Positions 29,647 through 39,178 are shown, counted from the stretch's first letter. The stretch is 64,000 nucleotides of DNA from Alterirhizorhabdus solaris (GCF_007785815.1 NZ_VNIM01000005.1:1-64000); one strand, 5' to 3'. The notes: generated by a model from the letters alone, not told the origin. Translations and numbers: made by a program.

Positions 29647-31378
29647 AATACCCCTGTATCTTGTGCTGGATATCGCCCAGCGTCCCCACCTCGTCGGGCA
29701 GTTTCGCGGCTTCGGTGAACTCGGCGTAGACCTCGGTGAAATCCATTTTCGACAGGTCGAGGCGCTGGAACTCCTCAATGGTGAAGCCCTTGCACTGCTC
29801 GGTCTTGGGCTTGCCCCAGGCCTTGCCGATCTGGGCACGGCCCTGGACCTGGAGGATGCGGGCAAGCTTGCTGCCGAAGCAGCAATAGGCATCCTTGGAG
29901 GTGACGCAGACGCCCAGCACCTTGTCGGAGCAGTAGCTGCCAACCTTGTAGCAGAGGCCCTTGTCGTCCTTCTCGTCGAGCTTCTTCTCGGCCGCGCTGC
30001 AGAGCGCCGGGGTCAGCAAGGGGACGCCCTTGCCCGAGCAGCAGTTGGCGGCGCCGAAAATCTTCTTGTGGCAGGTGTCGCGCTCGCCGGAGAAGACCGT
30101 CAGGTTGTTCGGATCGAACTGCTTGCCGGCATCCCCGATCGAGTGGAGCGCGACGACGGCATCCTTGAACTCGGTAGACGCCTCGCGCTCGATCGTCTCG
30201 CAGTTGCCGTTGAGGCAGTAGACGTCGCCGCCGCAGACATATTGCTTGTCGGCCGCGGGACCGGCGGGAAGGGGACATTTGTAGACCCGTTGGGAAACGC
30301 GACAGGCGCCCTCCTGCGGATCGTCCAGGCATTCGTCCCGCAAATAGCTGCAGAGGCCATTGCCATCGAGGTCGGCGCAGTCGCTGGTTTCCGAGGTGCG
30401 GTGGCAGCTGTAGGTACGCTGCCAGTCCCAGCAGGCGCGCGTCACTTCAACACCACTGACGGTGCGGGTCGAGGGCTCTGGGTCGACGCAGGTTTCGGCC
30501 GACAACTCGCAGGTCTGGTTGGCGGTCGCGGCGCTGCACATGCGCTCGTCACGATGCTCGCTGACTACTCCGCCGGTCACCTCGGTCTGGTACGCTCGGC
30601 GGACCGCGGGCGTATCGCACTCGTAGGTGATCGTGTCGCCCTCCTCGACGTCGGGCTCGATGCAAAAGCGTGATCTTCGCGCCCGGCAGATGTTGTACGT
30701 GACGGTCTGGCGAGAGCGTTCCCGGCAGACACCGCTCGCGACCGGTGCGTTGAAAGTGGGGAAGCACCGCCGCGATGTGTTATTGTTGCCCTGCGCGGTG
30801 GTCGTCGCCCAGTTCTCGCAGGTATAAAGGTACTTGGTGGTGCCGGGCGTCACATTGACGACGAGGGGTGTGCGGCAGACCGCCCCGCCTTCCTCGATCC
30901 TGGTGCCGCGGTTACAGGTTGCCTCGTAATAGCCGTTGCTGCCCGATGCCGGCGGTAGCGGGGTGCAGGAGCCGGACGTGCCGCCCATGCTCTCGCCTTC
31001 GAGATAGGTGTTCGGGTCGCCTACGATGGTGGTGCCCCGGCTTGTCGTCGACAGGATCTCGGCGTTGCTGAAGGTCGCACGACTATGGTCCCGGTCAGTC
31101 ACCGAGCCGTAGGCGGCATCGGTGTTCGCCTGAGCGGTTCCGTCAACCACCAGGCGGTCAGGATCGTCGTAGTAGACGTTCTGTGGCAGGTCGGTGCCGG
31201 CATAGCCCGGCACCTCGGCGACCTTCGCGTCACTCGGCATCAGCGCCTCGTCGGCGCGCATCGCCTTTCCCATGTCCTTGCCCTGCTGGCGCGCCTCCTC
31301 GATCGTCGTCTGCGCGACGACGTCGCTGGCACCTGCGAGCGCCAGCGACAGCATGATCGAGGCGACCAGACGCTTCAA
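29624..31378 (-). CDS. traN: Conjugal transfer protein TraN (outer-membrane mating-pair adhesin)
   Basis: A 584-residue protein, near the F TraN length (about 600), with a signal peptide and more than 40 Cys, for example CTPLPPAS, CRTPLVVNVTPG, NICRARRSRFC and FGAANCCSGKGVP. The Cys-rich C-terminal region (KKIFGAANCC to AYCCFGSKLARILQVQGR) is the conserved TraN part. TraN sits in the outer membrane of the donor and binds recipient surface proteins to stabilise mating pairs; the middle region decides the receptor. Many disulfides must form, which fits the DsbC-like gene in this operon. The gene overlaps trbC in ATGA. Confidence 0.92.
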   Translation of the reverse strand: MKRLVASIMLSLALAGASDVVAQTTIEEARQQGKDMGKAMRADEALMPSDAKVAEVPGYAGTDLPQNVYYDDPDRLVVDGTAQANTDAAYGSVTDRDHSRATFSNAEILSTTSRGTTIVGDPNTYLEGESMGGTSGSCTPLPPASGSNGYYEATCNRGTRIEEGGAVCRTPLVVNVTPGTTKYLYTCENWATTTAQGNNNTSRRCFPTFNAPVASGVCRERSRQTVTYNICRARRSRFCIEPDVEEGDTITYECDTPAVRRAYQTEVTGGVVSEHRDERMCSAATANQTCELSAETCVDPEPSTRTVSGVEVTRACWDWQRTYSCHRTSETSDCADLDGNGLCSYLRDECLDDPQEGACRVSQRVYKCPLPAGPAADKQYVCGGDVYCLNGNCETIEREASTEFKDAVVALHSIGDAGKQFDPNNLTVFSGERDTCHKKIFGAANCCSGKGVPLLTPALCSAAEKKLDEKDDKGLCYKVGSYCSDKVLGVCVTSKDAYCCFGSKLARILQVQGRAQIGKAWGKPKTEQCKGFTIEEFQRLDLSKMDFTEVYAEFTEAAKLPDEVGTLGDIQHKIQGYYDLHGGK

Positions 31379-32118
31379 CCGCCAGCCTTGGCCATGTTGC
31401 GCCGCGCCACGGCAGCGACGCCGGCGCCGGGTCCGCGTGCGTCGACGAAGGTGTCGAGGACGTAGCGCACCGACACGTTGCCGGTGATCCGGTCATAAGG
31501 CGGCACCACCGTCTTGCAGTGGAGCCCGGCGCACATGTCGAAGTCGGACGAGACCGCGACATACGTCGGCACTGCCTGGACGTCGAAGGCGCGGAACAGG
31601 CGCGGGTCGATGCCGACGTTGGAGAGCTGGTCCTTGTCGTTGACGACCTTGCCCAGCATCGCGCTGAACTGCTTCATCGAGTTATTCGGAAACCCGCGAA
31701 ATACAACGATCCCGCCGGCTTTCGACGTCTCCGCAATCAGCTGACGAAGCGACGCCGGAGGCATCGATAGGCTGGCGAAGGCGATGAACTGCGGCGCATC
31801 GCCCTTCGTCCCCGCGACGTTGCCGCTCGCGCCCTTGATGATCTCGTCGAAGTCGAACGCGCCGTCACTGCCCGCCGGCAGATCCGCCTTGGCGAGCGCC
31901 ACGATGTTGTCGGTGCCCTTGTCACGGACCGCGATCGCGTCCTCGCGAAACGCGTCGCCGCGAGTGCGGACCTGCTCGGCGAACGCCTGCGCGTCCGTCG
32001 CCATCTCGGCCGAACGGCGTTTAATCGCCTGTAGGTCGAGGCCGTCGACGGTCTGGGCAAGCGCCTGGATGCCGGCGACCCCGGCGAGGGCGGCGATGAC
32101 GATGGTGGTGCGGCGCAT
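31375..32118 (-). CDS. trbC: Type-F pilus assembly protein TrbC
   Basis: A 247-residue periplasmic protein with a signal peptide. The second half has the TrbC domain: FIAFASLSMPPASLRQLI, GGIVVFRGFPNNSMKQF, VGIDPRLFRAFDVQAVPTYV and a final VRYVLDTF, a thioredoxin-like fold without an active CxxC. In F-type systems TrbC works with TraW and TraU in pilus assembly; some plasmids fuse TrbC to TraW, but here they are separate. The stop overlaps the traN start. Confidence 0.9.
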   Translation of the reverse strand: MRRTTIVIAALAGVAGIQALAQTVDGLDLQAIKRRSAEMATDAQAFAEQVRTRGDAFREDAIAVRDKGTDNIVALAKADLPAGSDGAFDFDEIIKGASGNVAGTKGDAPQFIAFASLSMPPASLRQLIAETSKAGGIVVFRGFPNNSMKQFSAMLGKVVNDKDQLSNVGIDPRLFRAFDVQAVPTYVAVSSDFDMCAGLHCKTVVPPYDRITGNVSVRYVLDTFVDARGPGAGVAAVARRNMAKAGG

Positions 32119-32130
32119 GGTTCTGTCTCC

Positions 32131-33147
32131 TCAGAGCACGCAGCAGTTGCGCTTGCGCCAGACGAGGTAGCCCATGTCCTCGCCCTTGACGGGGAAGGCG
32201 CGGCCCGACGTCGGCGGCATGGTCGAGGCGCCGAGCGCGGAGCATGCGCCGGGACCGGCGACGGTCGGGATCGGGTTGACCATCTGGACGCGGTACTGCT
32301 GCTTCCTCAGCACCGGCATGAGGTACTTGTTGCACAGGCCCTTGGAGCCCATCGTGCCCCAGGCCAGACCCTCGCGGTGGATCTTGAAGGCGAAGCGGGC
32401 GAGCGCGAGGCGCGAGGCCTGGACGTGGCCGATCGAGGCGGCGACGTTGCCGTTGACCGGATACATCGGACCCTGGCAGCCGGCGCACCAGAACACCGGA
32501 TCGAGCGACAGGCCGGCGGTCGAGGCGACGCAGTCGCCGGCGCACGCGGCCTGCGCGATCGGCGACGAGAACAGCACCGCTTCCGGGTTGATGAGCGCGG
32601 TCAGCGTGTCGTCCTGCCAGAGCGGATCGACCTCGGTCATGTAGGCGATGTCGAACGATGCCTGCTCGAAGCACAGGAAGTCGGTCAGGATCTCCATCCA
32701 GTAGAGCAGCGGATAGACGTACCAGTGGACGTGCCACTTGGACGAGTTCTGCGCCTTGCCGCCGATCGCGGATGGCCCCTCGAGGTGGCCCTGGCCGATG
32801 TCGAAGCCCGGCGCGATCTTCATGCCGCCGAGGTTCACGAAGCACCACGGCTTGGTCGAGACGTCGGCCAGACGCACCGGCTCCCAGAAGCCGGCGGCGA
32901 TGCCGATCCGCGGCACGGGATTGCCGCACGCGCAGATCGGCGAGGACGGGTTGGCCGTGTCGGGCCGGGTCGACGGCCAGATCTTGAGCGCGCCGACCGA
33001 GAGCGGAAACAGGCACGACCAGCAGACGTCGGTGATCGGATTGACGAACTTGCCGCTGCAGGTCGATTGCGCCTGCGCGGCCGGGGTCATCAGCGCCGTC
33101 GACAGGACAGCGACCAGACCCAGCAGGAACAGGCGCAGCGACGTCAT
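32131..33147 (-). CDS. traU: Conjugal transfer protein TraU
   Basis: A 338-residue protein starting at ATG 33147 (MTSLRLFLLG), which gives a signal peptide ending AAQAQS. It is rich in Cys with conserved segments CWSCLFPLSVGALKI, ICACGNPVPRIGI and GFWEPVR, plus CAGCQGPMYP near the C-terminus. Length and motifs match F TraU (about 330). TraU is a periplasmic protein needed for efficient DNA transfer and pilus assembly. It overlaps the upstream small membrane protein gene by 4 bases and precedes trbC by 12. Confidence 0.92.
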   Translation of the reverse strand: MTSLRLFLLGLVAVLSTALMTPAAQAQSTCSGKFVNPITDVCWSCLFPLSVGALKIWPSTRPDTANPSSPICACGNPVPRIGIAAGFWEPVRLADVSTKPWCFVNLGGMKIAPGFDIGQGHLEGPSAIGGKAQNSSKWHVHWYVYPLLYWMEILTDFLCFEQASFDIAYMTEVDPLWQDDTLTALINPEAVLFSSPIAQAACAGDCVASTAGLSLDPVFWCAGCQGPMYPVNGNVAASIGHVQASRLALARFAFKIHREGLAWGTMGSKGLCNKYLMPVLRKQQYRVQMVNPIPTVAGPGACSALGASTMPPTSGRAFPVKGEDMGYLVWRKRNCCVL

Positions 33148-33419
33148 GGACGCTCCTCCACGACGCTTGCGCTGATGAACGCCTCGTCCGCCCGGTTCTT
33201 CCGGAAGCCGTAGAGCGCGGTATAGAGCGCGGTGGTCACCAACAGGGCGGCGACGGCGAACGACGCCGGCCGACCGAGCAGGGCGACGAGCGGCGCGATC
33301 GCCAGCACCGACACGGCGCAGGCGACGCACAGGATCTGCCACGTCCGCCGCATGACGCGCAGATCGTCGGTTTCGGGCGCCGCCATCGGCGTGCGCAGCA
33401 GGTCGAGCCAGAGCGGCAT
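33144..33419 (-). CDS. Small membrane protein in the tra operon
   Basis: A 91-residue protein with two hydrophobic helices (about 27-47 and 51-70) and a charged C-terminus. It overlaps traU (4 bases) and traW (1 base), so it belongs to the operon. It is not one of the standard F proteins by sequence, though its size and two-helix form recall small inner-membrane Trb proteins. Function unknown. Confidence 0.65.
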   Translation of the reverse strand: MPLWLDLLRTPMAAPETDDLRVMRRTWQILCVACAVSVLAIAPLVALLGRPASFAVAALLVTTALYTALYGFRKNRADEAFISASVVEERP

Positions 33420-34057
33420 CAGCTGTTTCCCTTGAGGAGGATTTCGGAGAGCTTGAGGACGCGGCCGTCCTGGACCGCGATCGCCGGCGTGTGGCGGATA
33501 CCGAGCTTGCCGGTGATCCGGCCTTCCTGATCGAAGTAGAAGCGGCGCTTGCGCGCCGTCATCTCCTCGATCGGCGAGCCGTTGACGAGGATGATCTTGG
33601 AATTGAGGTCATCGTAGCGCGCCGTCGCCCAAGCCATCTGCGCCTTGTCATCACCGTCGACGAAGACGAGGGCTTGCCGCACCGAGACGAAGTCGAGCGG
33701 GTTCACCGTGCGACCGGCTTGCGCGATGAGGTTGCCCTTCTGGTCGCGGACGTCACGCTCGATGACGATGGTCGGATCATAGGCCCAGGTCCGCGCTTCG
33801 GTTGCCGGCGTGATGCCGTCGACGGGCTTCGGCCGACGCACGCGCGCTTCCGCCCGCTTGGCGAAGTCGGCGTTCATCCGGTCGATGCCGCCCGACGCCT
33901 GCAGGCGCTGAAGCCGTTGCTCGATCGTCGCCAACAGGTCGGTCTCGATGATCGGGAACGCCTGGCCGACGACGCCGTGGTCGCTCGCCATCGTCGCCGA
34001 GGTCATCGACAGCGAGAGCAGCGCCACGATCGCGGCGGTCTCGAGCCCGCGCCTCAC
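33419..34057 (-). CDS. traW: Type-F conjugative transfer protein TraW
   Basis: A 212-residue periplasmic protein with a signal peptide, almost exactly the F TraW length. Conserved parts are HGVVGQAFPIIETDLL, RTVNPLDFVSVRQALVFVDGDD in pieces, SKIILVNGSPIEEM and the ending YFDQEGRITGKLGIRHTPAI. TraW acts with TrbC and TraU in pilus extension. Its stop and start overlap its neighbours by 1 and 4 bases, which shows tight coupling. Confidence 0.92.
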   Translation of the reverse strand: MRRGLETAAIVALLSLSMTSATMASDHGVVGQAFPIIETDLLATIEQRLQRLQASGGIDRMNADFAKRAEARVRRPKPVDGITPATEARTWAYDPTIVIERDVRDQKGNLIAQAGRTVNPLDFVSVRQALVFVDGDDKAQMAWATARYDDLNSKIILVNGSPIEEMTARKRRFYFDQEGRITGKLGIRHTPAIAVQDGRVLKLSEILLKGNS

Positions 34058-34596
34058 AGGATCGAGCTCCCGACCCCGACGATCTTCTTCGAGCAGGCGT
34101 AGCCGACCGCGGCATAGCGGCTGTCGAACCCGTCCGCGTGCGGCGAGCCGGCGAAGTAGCAGCCCTGCGGGATCACGCCGGTCGGCCCCGCCACCAGCGG
34201 CTCGCCGGTCTTCGTGAACGGCTTCATGCGCGCGACGAGCTTGCCGGCAACGATCACGTCAGACCCGCGATGAACGACGAGATCGCCGGGCATGCCATAG
34301 ACGAGCTTGCCGAACATCTGATGCTGCGGCCCGAAGTGGCGGATCACCAGCGGGTCGGCCGGCGGCACGAAGAAGACATACTCCCCGCGCTTGGGCACTG
34401 CCGTCTTGTGGATCACGAACGCCCAGTTGGGCAGCGATTCCGAGGCGTTGATGAGCAGGCCGTGCGTGTCGCGCCAGTCGCTGATCGCGTTGTAGGAAGC
34501 GGCGCCGACGATGAACAGGCCGAGAGCCGCCCACAGGCGCTTGCGCGGGCGGAAGCCCTCCGTCGCCGCCGGCAGGGTCGCGGGCTTACTGGCCAC
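34054..34596 (-). CDS. S26-family conjugative signal peptidase (TraF/TrhF-like)
   Basis: A 180-residue protein with one N-terminal membrane helix (about 22-37) and a serine peptidase domain. The likely nucleophile is Ser54 in NASESLPNW. The likely general base is Lys97 in KLVYGMPGD, which matches the K-x-V-x-G-x-P-G-D motif of plasmid TraF peptidases such as that of RP4. A final IPQGCYFAGSPHADGFDSR motif supports the family. It probably cleaves the pilin precursor TraA or other exported Tra proteins. To avoid confusion with F TraF I give no symbol. It overlaps trbI by 11 bases. Confidence 0.88.
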   Translation of the reverse strand: MASKPATLPAATEGFRPRKRLWAALGLFIVGAASYNAISDWRDTHGLLINASESLPNWAFVIHKTAVPKRGEYVFFVPPADPLVIRHFGPQHQMFGKLVYGMPGDLVVHRGSDVIVAGKLVARMKPFTKTGEPLVAGPTGVIPQGCYFAGSPHADGFDSRYAAVGYACSKKIVGVGSSIL

Positions 34597-35257
34597 CGGG
34601 ACCTCCGAAGCTGGAGACGCTTGCGCCGGTCGCAGGATTGAAAGCCGGATTGACGGCCCCGGCCATCATGCTCGGATCGACCGGGACGGGCGCCGGCTGC
34701 GGCATGGCGAAGCCACCGGCAGGCGCCCCTTGTGCCAGCTGGGACGGAGCGGCCTGCATCGGCGCTGGTGCTTGCGCGCCGAGGACGGCGCCCATTTGCG
34801 CCGGCGTCGTGGGCTGCGGCACGCGCACCCCCGCGGCATAGATCGCCTTCATCACGTCGCCCGTGATGTCGGGGACGCTCTTCGACAGGACGGCCTCGCC
34901 GACCAGCACGACCTGACCCTTGGCGCCACGGCGCTGCAGCTCGGTGTCGAGCGAAGCCATGAACAGCTTCATCTGCGCCTCGACCTGCGCTGGCGGGGTC
35001 GAGCTGCGCGCCTGCGCCTGGACGTAGTTGCCGACGATCCGCGACAGGTCCGCCTTGACGATATGCTGCGGCGGGGCCGCGATCAGCGTCCGCGTCACCC
35101 ACATGCCCCAGACGATCAGCGCCAGGACGGTCGCGCCGAGCAGGAGCTGCGCGGTCGTGTAGCCGGCGAACACCGTGGCGCTACGCTTGGTCCGGGCGGC
35201 CGTGACCAAGGCGGGGACCGCGGGCTCGGCGATCGGCGAGGGGGTCTGGTCGATCAT
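34586..35257 (-). CDS. trbI: Type-F conjugative transfer protein TrbI
   Basis: A 223-residue protein from ATG 35257 with one membrane helix (about 33-55) and a periplasmic domain (HIVKADLSRIVGNYV, FMASLDTELQRRG, VVLVGEAVLSKSVPDIT) that matches TrbI. The C-terminal 80 residues are a Pro/Ala/Met-rich tail not seen in F TrbI (about 128 residues). TrbI affects pilus retraction. It overlaps the following peptidase gene and the preceding small membrane protein gene. Confidence 0.85.
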   Translation of the reverse strand: MIDQTPSPIAEPAVPALVTAARTKRSATVFAGYTTAQLLLGATVLALIVWGMWVTRTLIAAPPQHIVKADLSRIVGNYVQAQARSSTPPAQVEAQMKLFMASLDTELQRRGAKGQVVLVGEAVLSKSVPDITGDVMKAIYAAGVRVPQPTTPAQMGAVLGAQAPAPMQAAPSQLAQGAPAGGFAMPQPAPVPVDPSMMAGAVNPAFNPATGASVSSFGGPGGQ

Positions 35258-35595
35258 GCGCCATGCTCCGGACGGGCCGGATCGCGCGGGAGGATCGCGT
35301 GCCGGCGGAAGAAGATGAGGGCGAGCGCCACGGCCATGTGGACGCCGCCGACGACGAGCTTGAACTGATCGATGCGGGCCGCGTCGGCCGCGACGTAGCG
35401 GGTCGACAGGTTGGCGAGCTGGTGCATCATCCCGTCGAGCGACAGGCCGCCGATCGCGAGGAAGAACAGCACGAAGATGCCCCACGTCATCAGCAGCGTC
35501 GTGGCGATGAAGTCGAACGCGTGGAGCATGAAGTAGAGGAGGAAGCCGTAATCGACCTTGCGGGGGGACCGGGCGGGATGCGGGCTGGTCGCCAT
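35254..35595 (-). CDS. Small membrane protein between traC and trbI
   Basis: From ATG 35595 the product is 113 residues with two or three membrane helices (about 22-50 and 82-97) separated by a short helix. The start lies 6 bases after the traC stop and the end overlaps trbI by 4 bases. No standard F gene occupies this place with this sequence. It is likely an inner-membrane accessory of the transfer machine. Confidence 0.65.
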   Translation of the reverse strand: MATSPHPARSPRKVDYGFLLYFMLHAFDFIATTLLMTWGIFVLFFLAIGGLSLDGMMHQLANLSTRYVAADAARIDQFKLVVGGVHMAVALALIFFRRHAILPRDPARPEHGA

Positions 35596-35600
35596 GCCGC

Positions 35601-38177
35601 TCACTCCGCCGCGATCGCGAGCGGCGCGTCGACATCGCTCCACTTTTCGGGGTTCTCCGGATAGGCGACCCGCTCGATCGCCTCCTCCATCGTCAGTCCT
35701 TGGGCGAGCAGGTCATGGATCGCGGCGAAGGTGCGGGGCGACGACGAGAAGACCGTCGCCGAATAGGGATCGAGCACGAGGCGGCCGACCGCCAGCGTGT
35801 CCGGACCCTTTATCATCACGTCGGAATATTCGACGCCGTTGCGCTTCAAGGAGCGGAGCAGCGCGTCCGTGTGATCGTCCATCTCGAAGCGGTCGTGCTT
35901 CTTGAAGTCCGCGATCGTCTCGGCCTTCTGCTGGAGGATGACGAACCAGTCGCTATTCTCCAGCGCCGCCTTGGAGCCGTCCGACTTGTAATAGTCGTTG
36001 AGGCTCTGCGTGGCGGTGACCAGCGACGCGCCGTACTTGCGGCAGGTGCGGGCATAGGCCTCGATGAAGTCGGCCATCGAGCCGCCCTTCAGCATCTGCC
36101 ACGCCTCGTCGAGCAGCAGCGCCTTGGGCACCGAGCGATCCTCGCGACGCATCGCCTGGCTCGCCATGAACATGATCGCGGTGAGCGCGACCGAGCGGAG
36201 CTCCTCGCGCGAGGACAGATCGGACAGCTCGAACACGGTAAGGTTTGCCTTGAGCTGGAAGGACACCTCGCCCTCGAAGAAGCGGCCATAGGTGCCGGTC
36301 CGCGAGAACGGGCGCATCGCGATGGCGAGGTCGATCGCGAGCGGATTGCCGGTCGCGTCGAGCGCCTCGATCACGTCGTTGACCGAACCCTGGCGGCCCT
36401 TGGCGGTCCATACCTCGTTGATCGCGCCGTCGATCAGGCCGCGCTCGGTGTCGTTGAGCTTGTCGATGTGCCGCGCCATCTGGTTGACGATGGATTTCAG
36501 CATCGCGAAGCAGTCCATGAGGTAGTCCTCATCGGTCTCCGCCAGCACCGGATCGATCATCGAGAAGGGGTTGATGCAGAAGCCCGAGGCCATGGTGAAC
36601 TCGACGAAGGCCCCGCCCTGCAGCTTGGCGGAGTGCTCGAACGAGCGGCCGTCGTCGATCACGACGACCTTGGCGCCGGCGCCACACAGCGATGCGCACA
36701 GCTCCTGCAGCGCGACCGACTTGCCCGAACCCGACTTGCCGAACACCGCGACATTGTGGTTGCCCGCCGTGTTCTCGAACGGTGACCAGAAGAAGGGCTG
36801 GCCGCGGCGTCCGACCAGCATCAGGTGCGGGTTGGCGCCGCCGAGATACTCGCCCTGGAGCGGCATGAGGCTCGCGGCAGTGGTGGTGAGCACCGTCCGC
36901 ATCCGCTTCATGTTCTTGAGGTCATAGGACAGGCCATTCGCCATCGTCATCGGCATGGCGGCGAGCAGGCCCTGGATCTGCAGGTAGCGATCGTCGAGCA
37001 GGTCCCAGCCGGCGGCCCGGTACACCGATTTCAGCACGCGCTCGTTGGCGTCGCCCTTGCCCTTCGGACTGAACGAGGTGACCGAGAAGAACGCCTGCAC
37101 CAGCTTGCGTCCCTGGCGCAGCTCGTCCTTAACGAACTTCCACTCGGCCGACTGGTCCTTCAGCTGCGGCAGCATCCGCGCCGACTTGCTGTCCGCAAGG
37201 CTCGTGGTCCGTATGAACTTGCGCCCGGCGCGCTGCCCCTCGGCTTCCGCATCGGGGAAATCGAGGCAGAGGTTGGTCGACACCGGGCAGGGCATGCGCA
37301 GCTTGTCGGCGAAGATGTCGCCGATGAGCTTGGTCATGTCCCACGGCGCCCAGCGCTGCGGCAGGTTGCGCACCGAGAAGGAGCGCACGTCGAACGTGTC
37401 GGGGTAGATCTCGCCGATCTCGGGGGCGTTATCGATCGTCTTGCCGGTCGGCCGGAAGCGCTCGGTGCGCAGCAGGATGCGGTCCGGATCGATCTTCATC
37501 TCGAGGTCGTGACGCACCGCCTGGTCCGCGATCGGATCGAACGGGTTGTAGGTGATCGTATCGTCGCCCGGGGCCGTCGTCGGCGAGGTGATGTCGTCGA
37601 TCCAGCTGATGAGCGTCTTGGGGTCCATCGGCCGCGACTGGACGCCGATCGACTCCAGCGCCGAGACCAGTCCCTCCATGACGGAGACGATCTCCTCGTT
37701 GGAAACCCGACTGTTCTCCGGGGTCGAGTAGGAGAGCGCGAGCCGGTGGTTGCGCAGGCAGAAGGGCGCGGCGTTCGACAGCGAGTTCCACACGCCGTCG
37801 AGCAGATACTCGGTGCGGTGCTTGGCCATGCGCTCATAGACGCCGGCGGCCGAGTAGCGCGGCAGATACCATTGCGAGAGCCGCTCGCTGATCCGCGGGC
37901 TCATCCAGCCATGGATCTGGAGCGCGCCGGGGGTGGGGATGCCTTCCGACAGGAACTGCGCGAGGATCTCGTGGCTCTGCTCGGTCGCGCCGATCATCGG
38001 CGCCGCCTCGAGCACGAAGCCACGCGTCGCGCTGTTGTAGAAGATGTGCGTCTTCGGATCGTAGCTGCGGTACGGCAACCAATGGACGAAGCGCGGGACC
38101 GCGGTGTCGGGACGCGGCGCCTCGGGTTTCGCCGCATCACCGAGCAGCGTCGACAGGAGACCCTTGAAGAAGCTCAT
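35601..38177 (-). CDS. traC: Type IV secretion ATPase TraC (VirB4 family)
   Basis: An 858-residue ATPase, near the F TraC length (about 875). The N-terminal 400 residues match the TraC/TraU-type VirB4 domain (VHWLPYRSYDPKTHIFYN in part). The Walker A motif is GKSGSGKS at 480-487 and the Walker B motif is ALLLDEAWQML with DEAW at 690-693; ATQSLNDYY is typical just after. It powers pilus assembly from the cytoplasmic side of the inner membrane. It overlaps traV in ATGA. Intact. Confidence 0.95.
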   Translation of the reverse strand: MSFFKGLLSTLLGDAAKPEAPRPDTAVPRFVHWLPYRSYDPKTHIFYNSATRGFVLEAAPMIGATEQSHEILAQFLSEGIPTPGALQIHGWMSPRISERLSQWYLPRYSAAGVYERMAKHRTEYLLDGVWNSLSNAAPFCLRNHRLALSYSTPENSRVSNEEIVSVMEGLVSALESIGVQSRPMDPKTLISWIDDITSPTTAPGDDTITYNPFDPIADQAVRHDLEMKIDPDRILLRTERFRPTGKTIDNAPEIGEIYPDTFDVRSFSVRNLPQRWAPWDMTKLIGDIFADKLRMPCPVSTNLCLDFPDAEAEGQRAGRKFIRTTSLADSKSARMLPQLKDQSAEWKFVKDELRQGRKLVQAFFSVTSFSPKGKGDANERVLKSVYRAAGWDLLDDRYLQIQGLLAAMPMTMANGLSYDLKNMKRMRTVLTTTAASLMPLQGEYLGGANPHLMLVGRRGQPFFWSPFENTAGNHNVAVFGKSGSGKSVALQELCASLCGAGAKVVVIDDGRSFEHSAKLQGGAFVEFTMASGFCINPFSMIDPVLAETDEDYLMDCFAMLKSIVNQMARHIDKLNDTERGLIDGAINEVWTAKGRQGSVNDVIEALDATGNPLAIDLAIAMRPFSRTGTYGRFFEGEVSFQLKANLTVFELSDLSSREELRSVALTAIMFMASQAMRREDRSVPKALLLDEAWQMLKGGSMADFIEAYARTCRKYGASLVTATQSLNDYYKSDGSKAALENSDWFVILQQKAETIADFKKHDRFEMDDHTDALLRSLKRNGVEYSDVMIKGPDTLAVGRLVLDPYSATVFSSSPRTFAAIHDLLAQGLTMEEAIERVAYPENPEKWSDVDAPLAIAAE

Positions 38178-39178
38178 TGGTCGACTCCCGGAAACGAGGA
38201 TGCGCGCAGCACCGGCACGGTCGGCAGGACTGGCGTCGGGGTGGCGGAACGGGCCGCCTCACGCGCCTGGGGTTTGGCGCTCGCGATGCGATCACGCAGC
38301 GCCCGATCGTGCGCGACAGCATCGATCACGGCCTTGGCTCGCGGTGTCGCATAGCGCGGCACGATCGTCGCTGGGCCTGTCGGCGCCGCCGACGTCGACC
38401 GAACGGCAGGGCGGGCAGACGACGCGGACGGAACGGTAGGGGAGGCGGTGATCTGGGGGACGACGGCCGTGGTCGCGGTCGGCGCGGAAGGCGCCGATGC
38501 CGCGACGGGGCGCGCGGGGGCTTGTTTGCCCAAGCGGGCTGGCGTGGAGAGGCTCGCCGCCTGCCGACGCGGCCGCGCCGACAGGCGGCGCGCCACCTGG
38601 TCCTTGATGTCACCCACCGGATCCGCGCTCGCCGCCTTTGCGCGCGCAGCCGCAACAGCGGCCTCGCTCGGCATGTCGGGATCGACCGCGGCCACATCCG
38701 AGACCGGCGGATCGGCCCGCTCGACGGCCGAGAGCAGCGTGTCGCCGCCGGTCGCCGCCGCGACCTGCGCGGGGGGGGTCGCGACAGCCGAGGGGCCGAG
38801 CGCCTGCTGCCAGTCGCCTTGCTCCACGACGGCATGGACTGCCGTTTGCTCATGGAGCCGTCCCGCGGCGTCGATCTGGGCCGGGAAAACGATGCGCAGG
38901 ACGCGCTCGTGGGTGCGGGCGGGTGCCGCTGCCGCGGTCTGGAAGCCCCGGCCGTCAGTACGCTGCGCAGGATAGGGACCGGCCGGCGTAATCATGCGGT
39001 CGCCGTCCTCGCCCGAGATCATCGCCAGCGCGCGATCGTCGATGGTCGAGCTCGGCGCGCAGATCCCGTCGGGCGCCGCGCAGGAGAAGCTCCCCTTGAT
39101 GTTGCCGCCCATCGTGGTGCAGCCGGCAAGCGCTGTGGTGGCGACGAGGGCTGCTGCGAGGAGGCGACCGCGGGTCAT
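38174..39178 (-). CDS. traV: Outer-membrane lipoprotein TraV (VirB7-like)
   Basis: A 334-residue protein with a lipoprotein signal (ATTALAGC, lipid-bearing Cys20) followed by the short conserved TraV part (GNIKGSFSCAAPDGICAPSS). After residue about 130 it becomes a long Ala/Pro/Thr-rich, low-complexity region, which makes it about twice as long as F TraV (about 170). TraV links the outer-membrane ring of the core complex with TraK and TraB. The extra tail may span the periplasm. It overlaps both dsbC and traC. Confidence 0.88.
   Translation of the reverse strand: MTRGRLLAAALVATTALAGCTTMGGNIKGSFSCAAPDGICAPSSTIDDRALAMISGEDGDRMITPAGPYPAQRTDGRGFQTAAAAPARTHERVLRIVFPAQIDAAGRLHEQTAVHAVVEQGDWQQALGPSAVATPPAQVAAATGGDTLLSAVERADPPVSDVAAVDPDMPSEAAVAAARAKAASADPVGDIKDQVARRLSARPRRQAASLSTPARLGKQAPARPVAASAPSAPTATTAVVPQITASPTVPSASSARPAVRSTSAAPTGPATIVPRYATPRAKAVIDAVAHDRALRDRIASAKPQAREAARSATPTPVLPTVPVLRASSFPGVDQ

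Noticed and set aside
29624-29943. Longer start for the winged-helix gene inside traN
   Set aside because: The extra N-terminal part is Ser/Arg/Pro-rich and overlaps traN by 320 bases; ATG 29646 is more natural.
36825-38354. 509-residue plus-strand frame opposite traC/traV
   Set aside because: Mirror frame crossing two real genes, with no domain.
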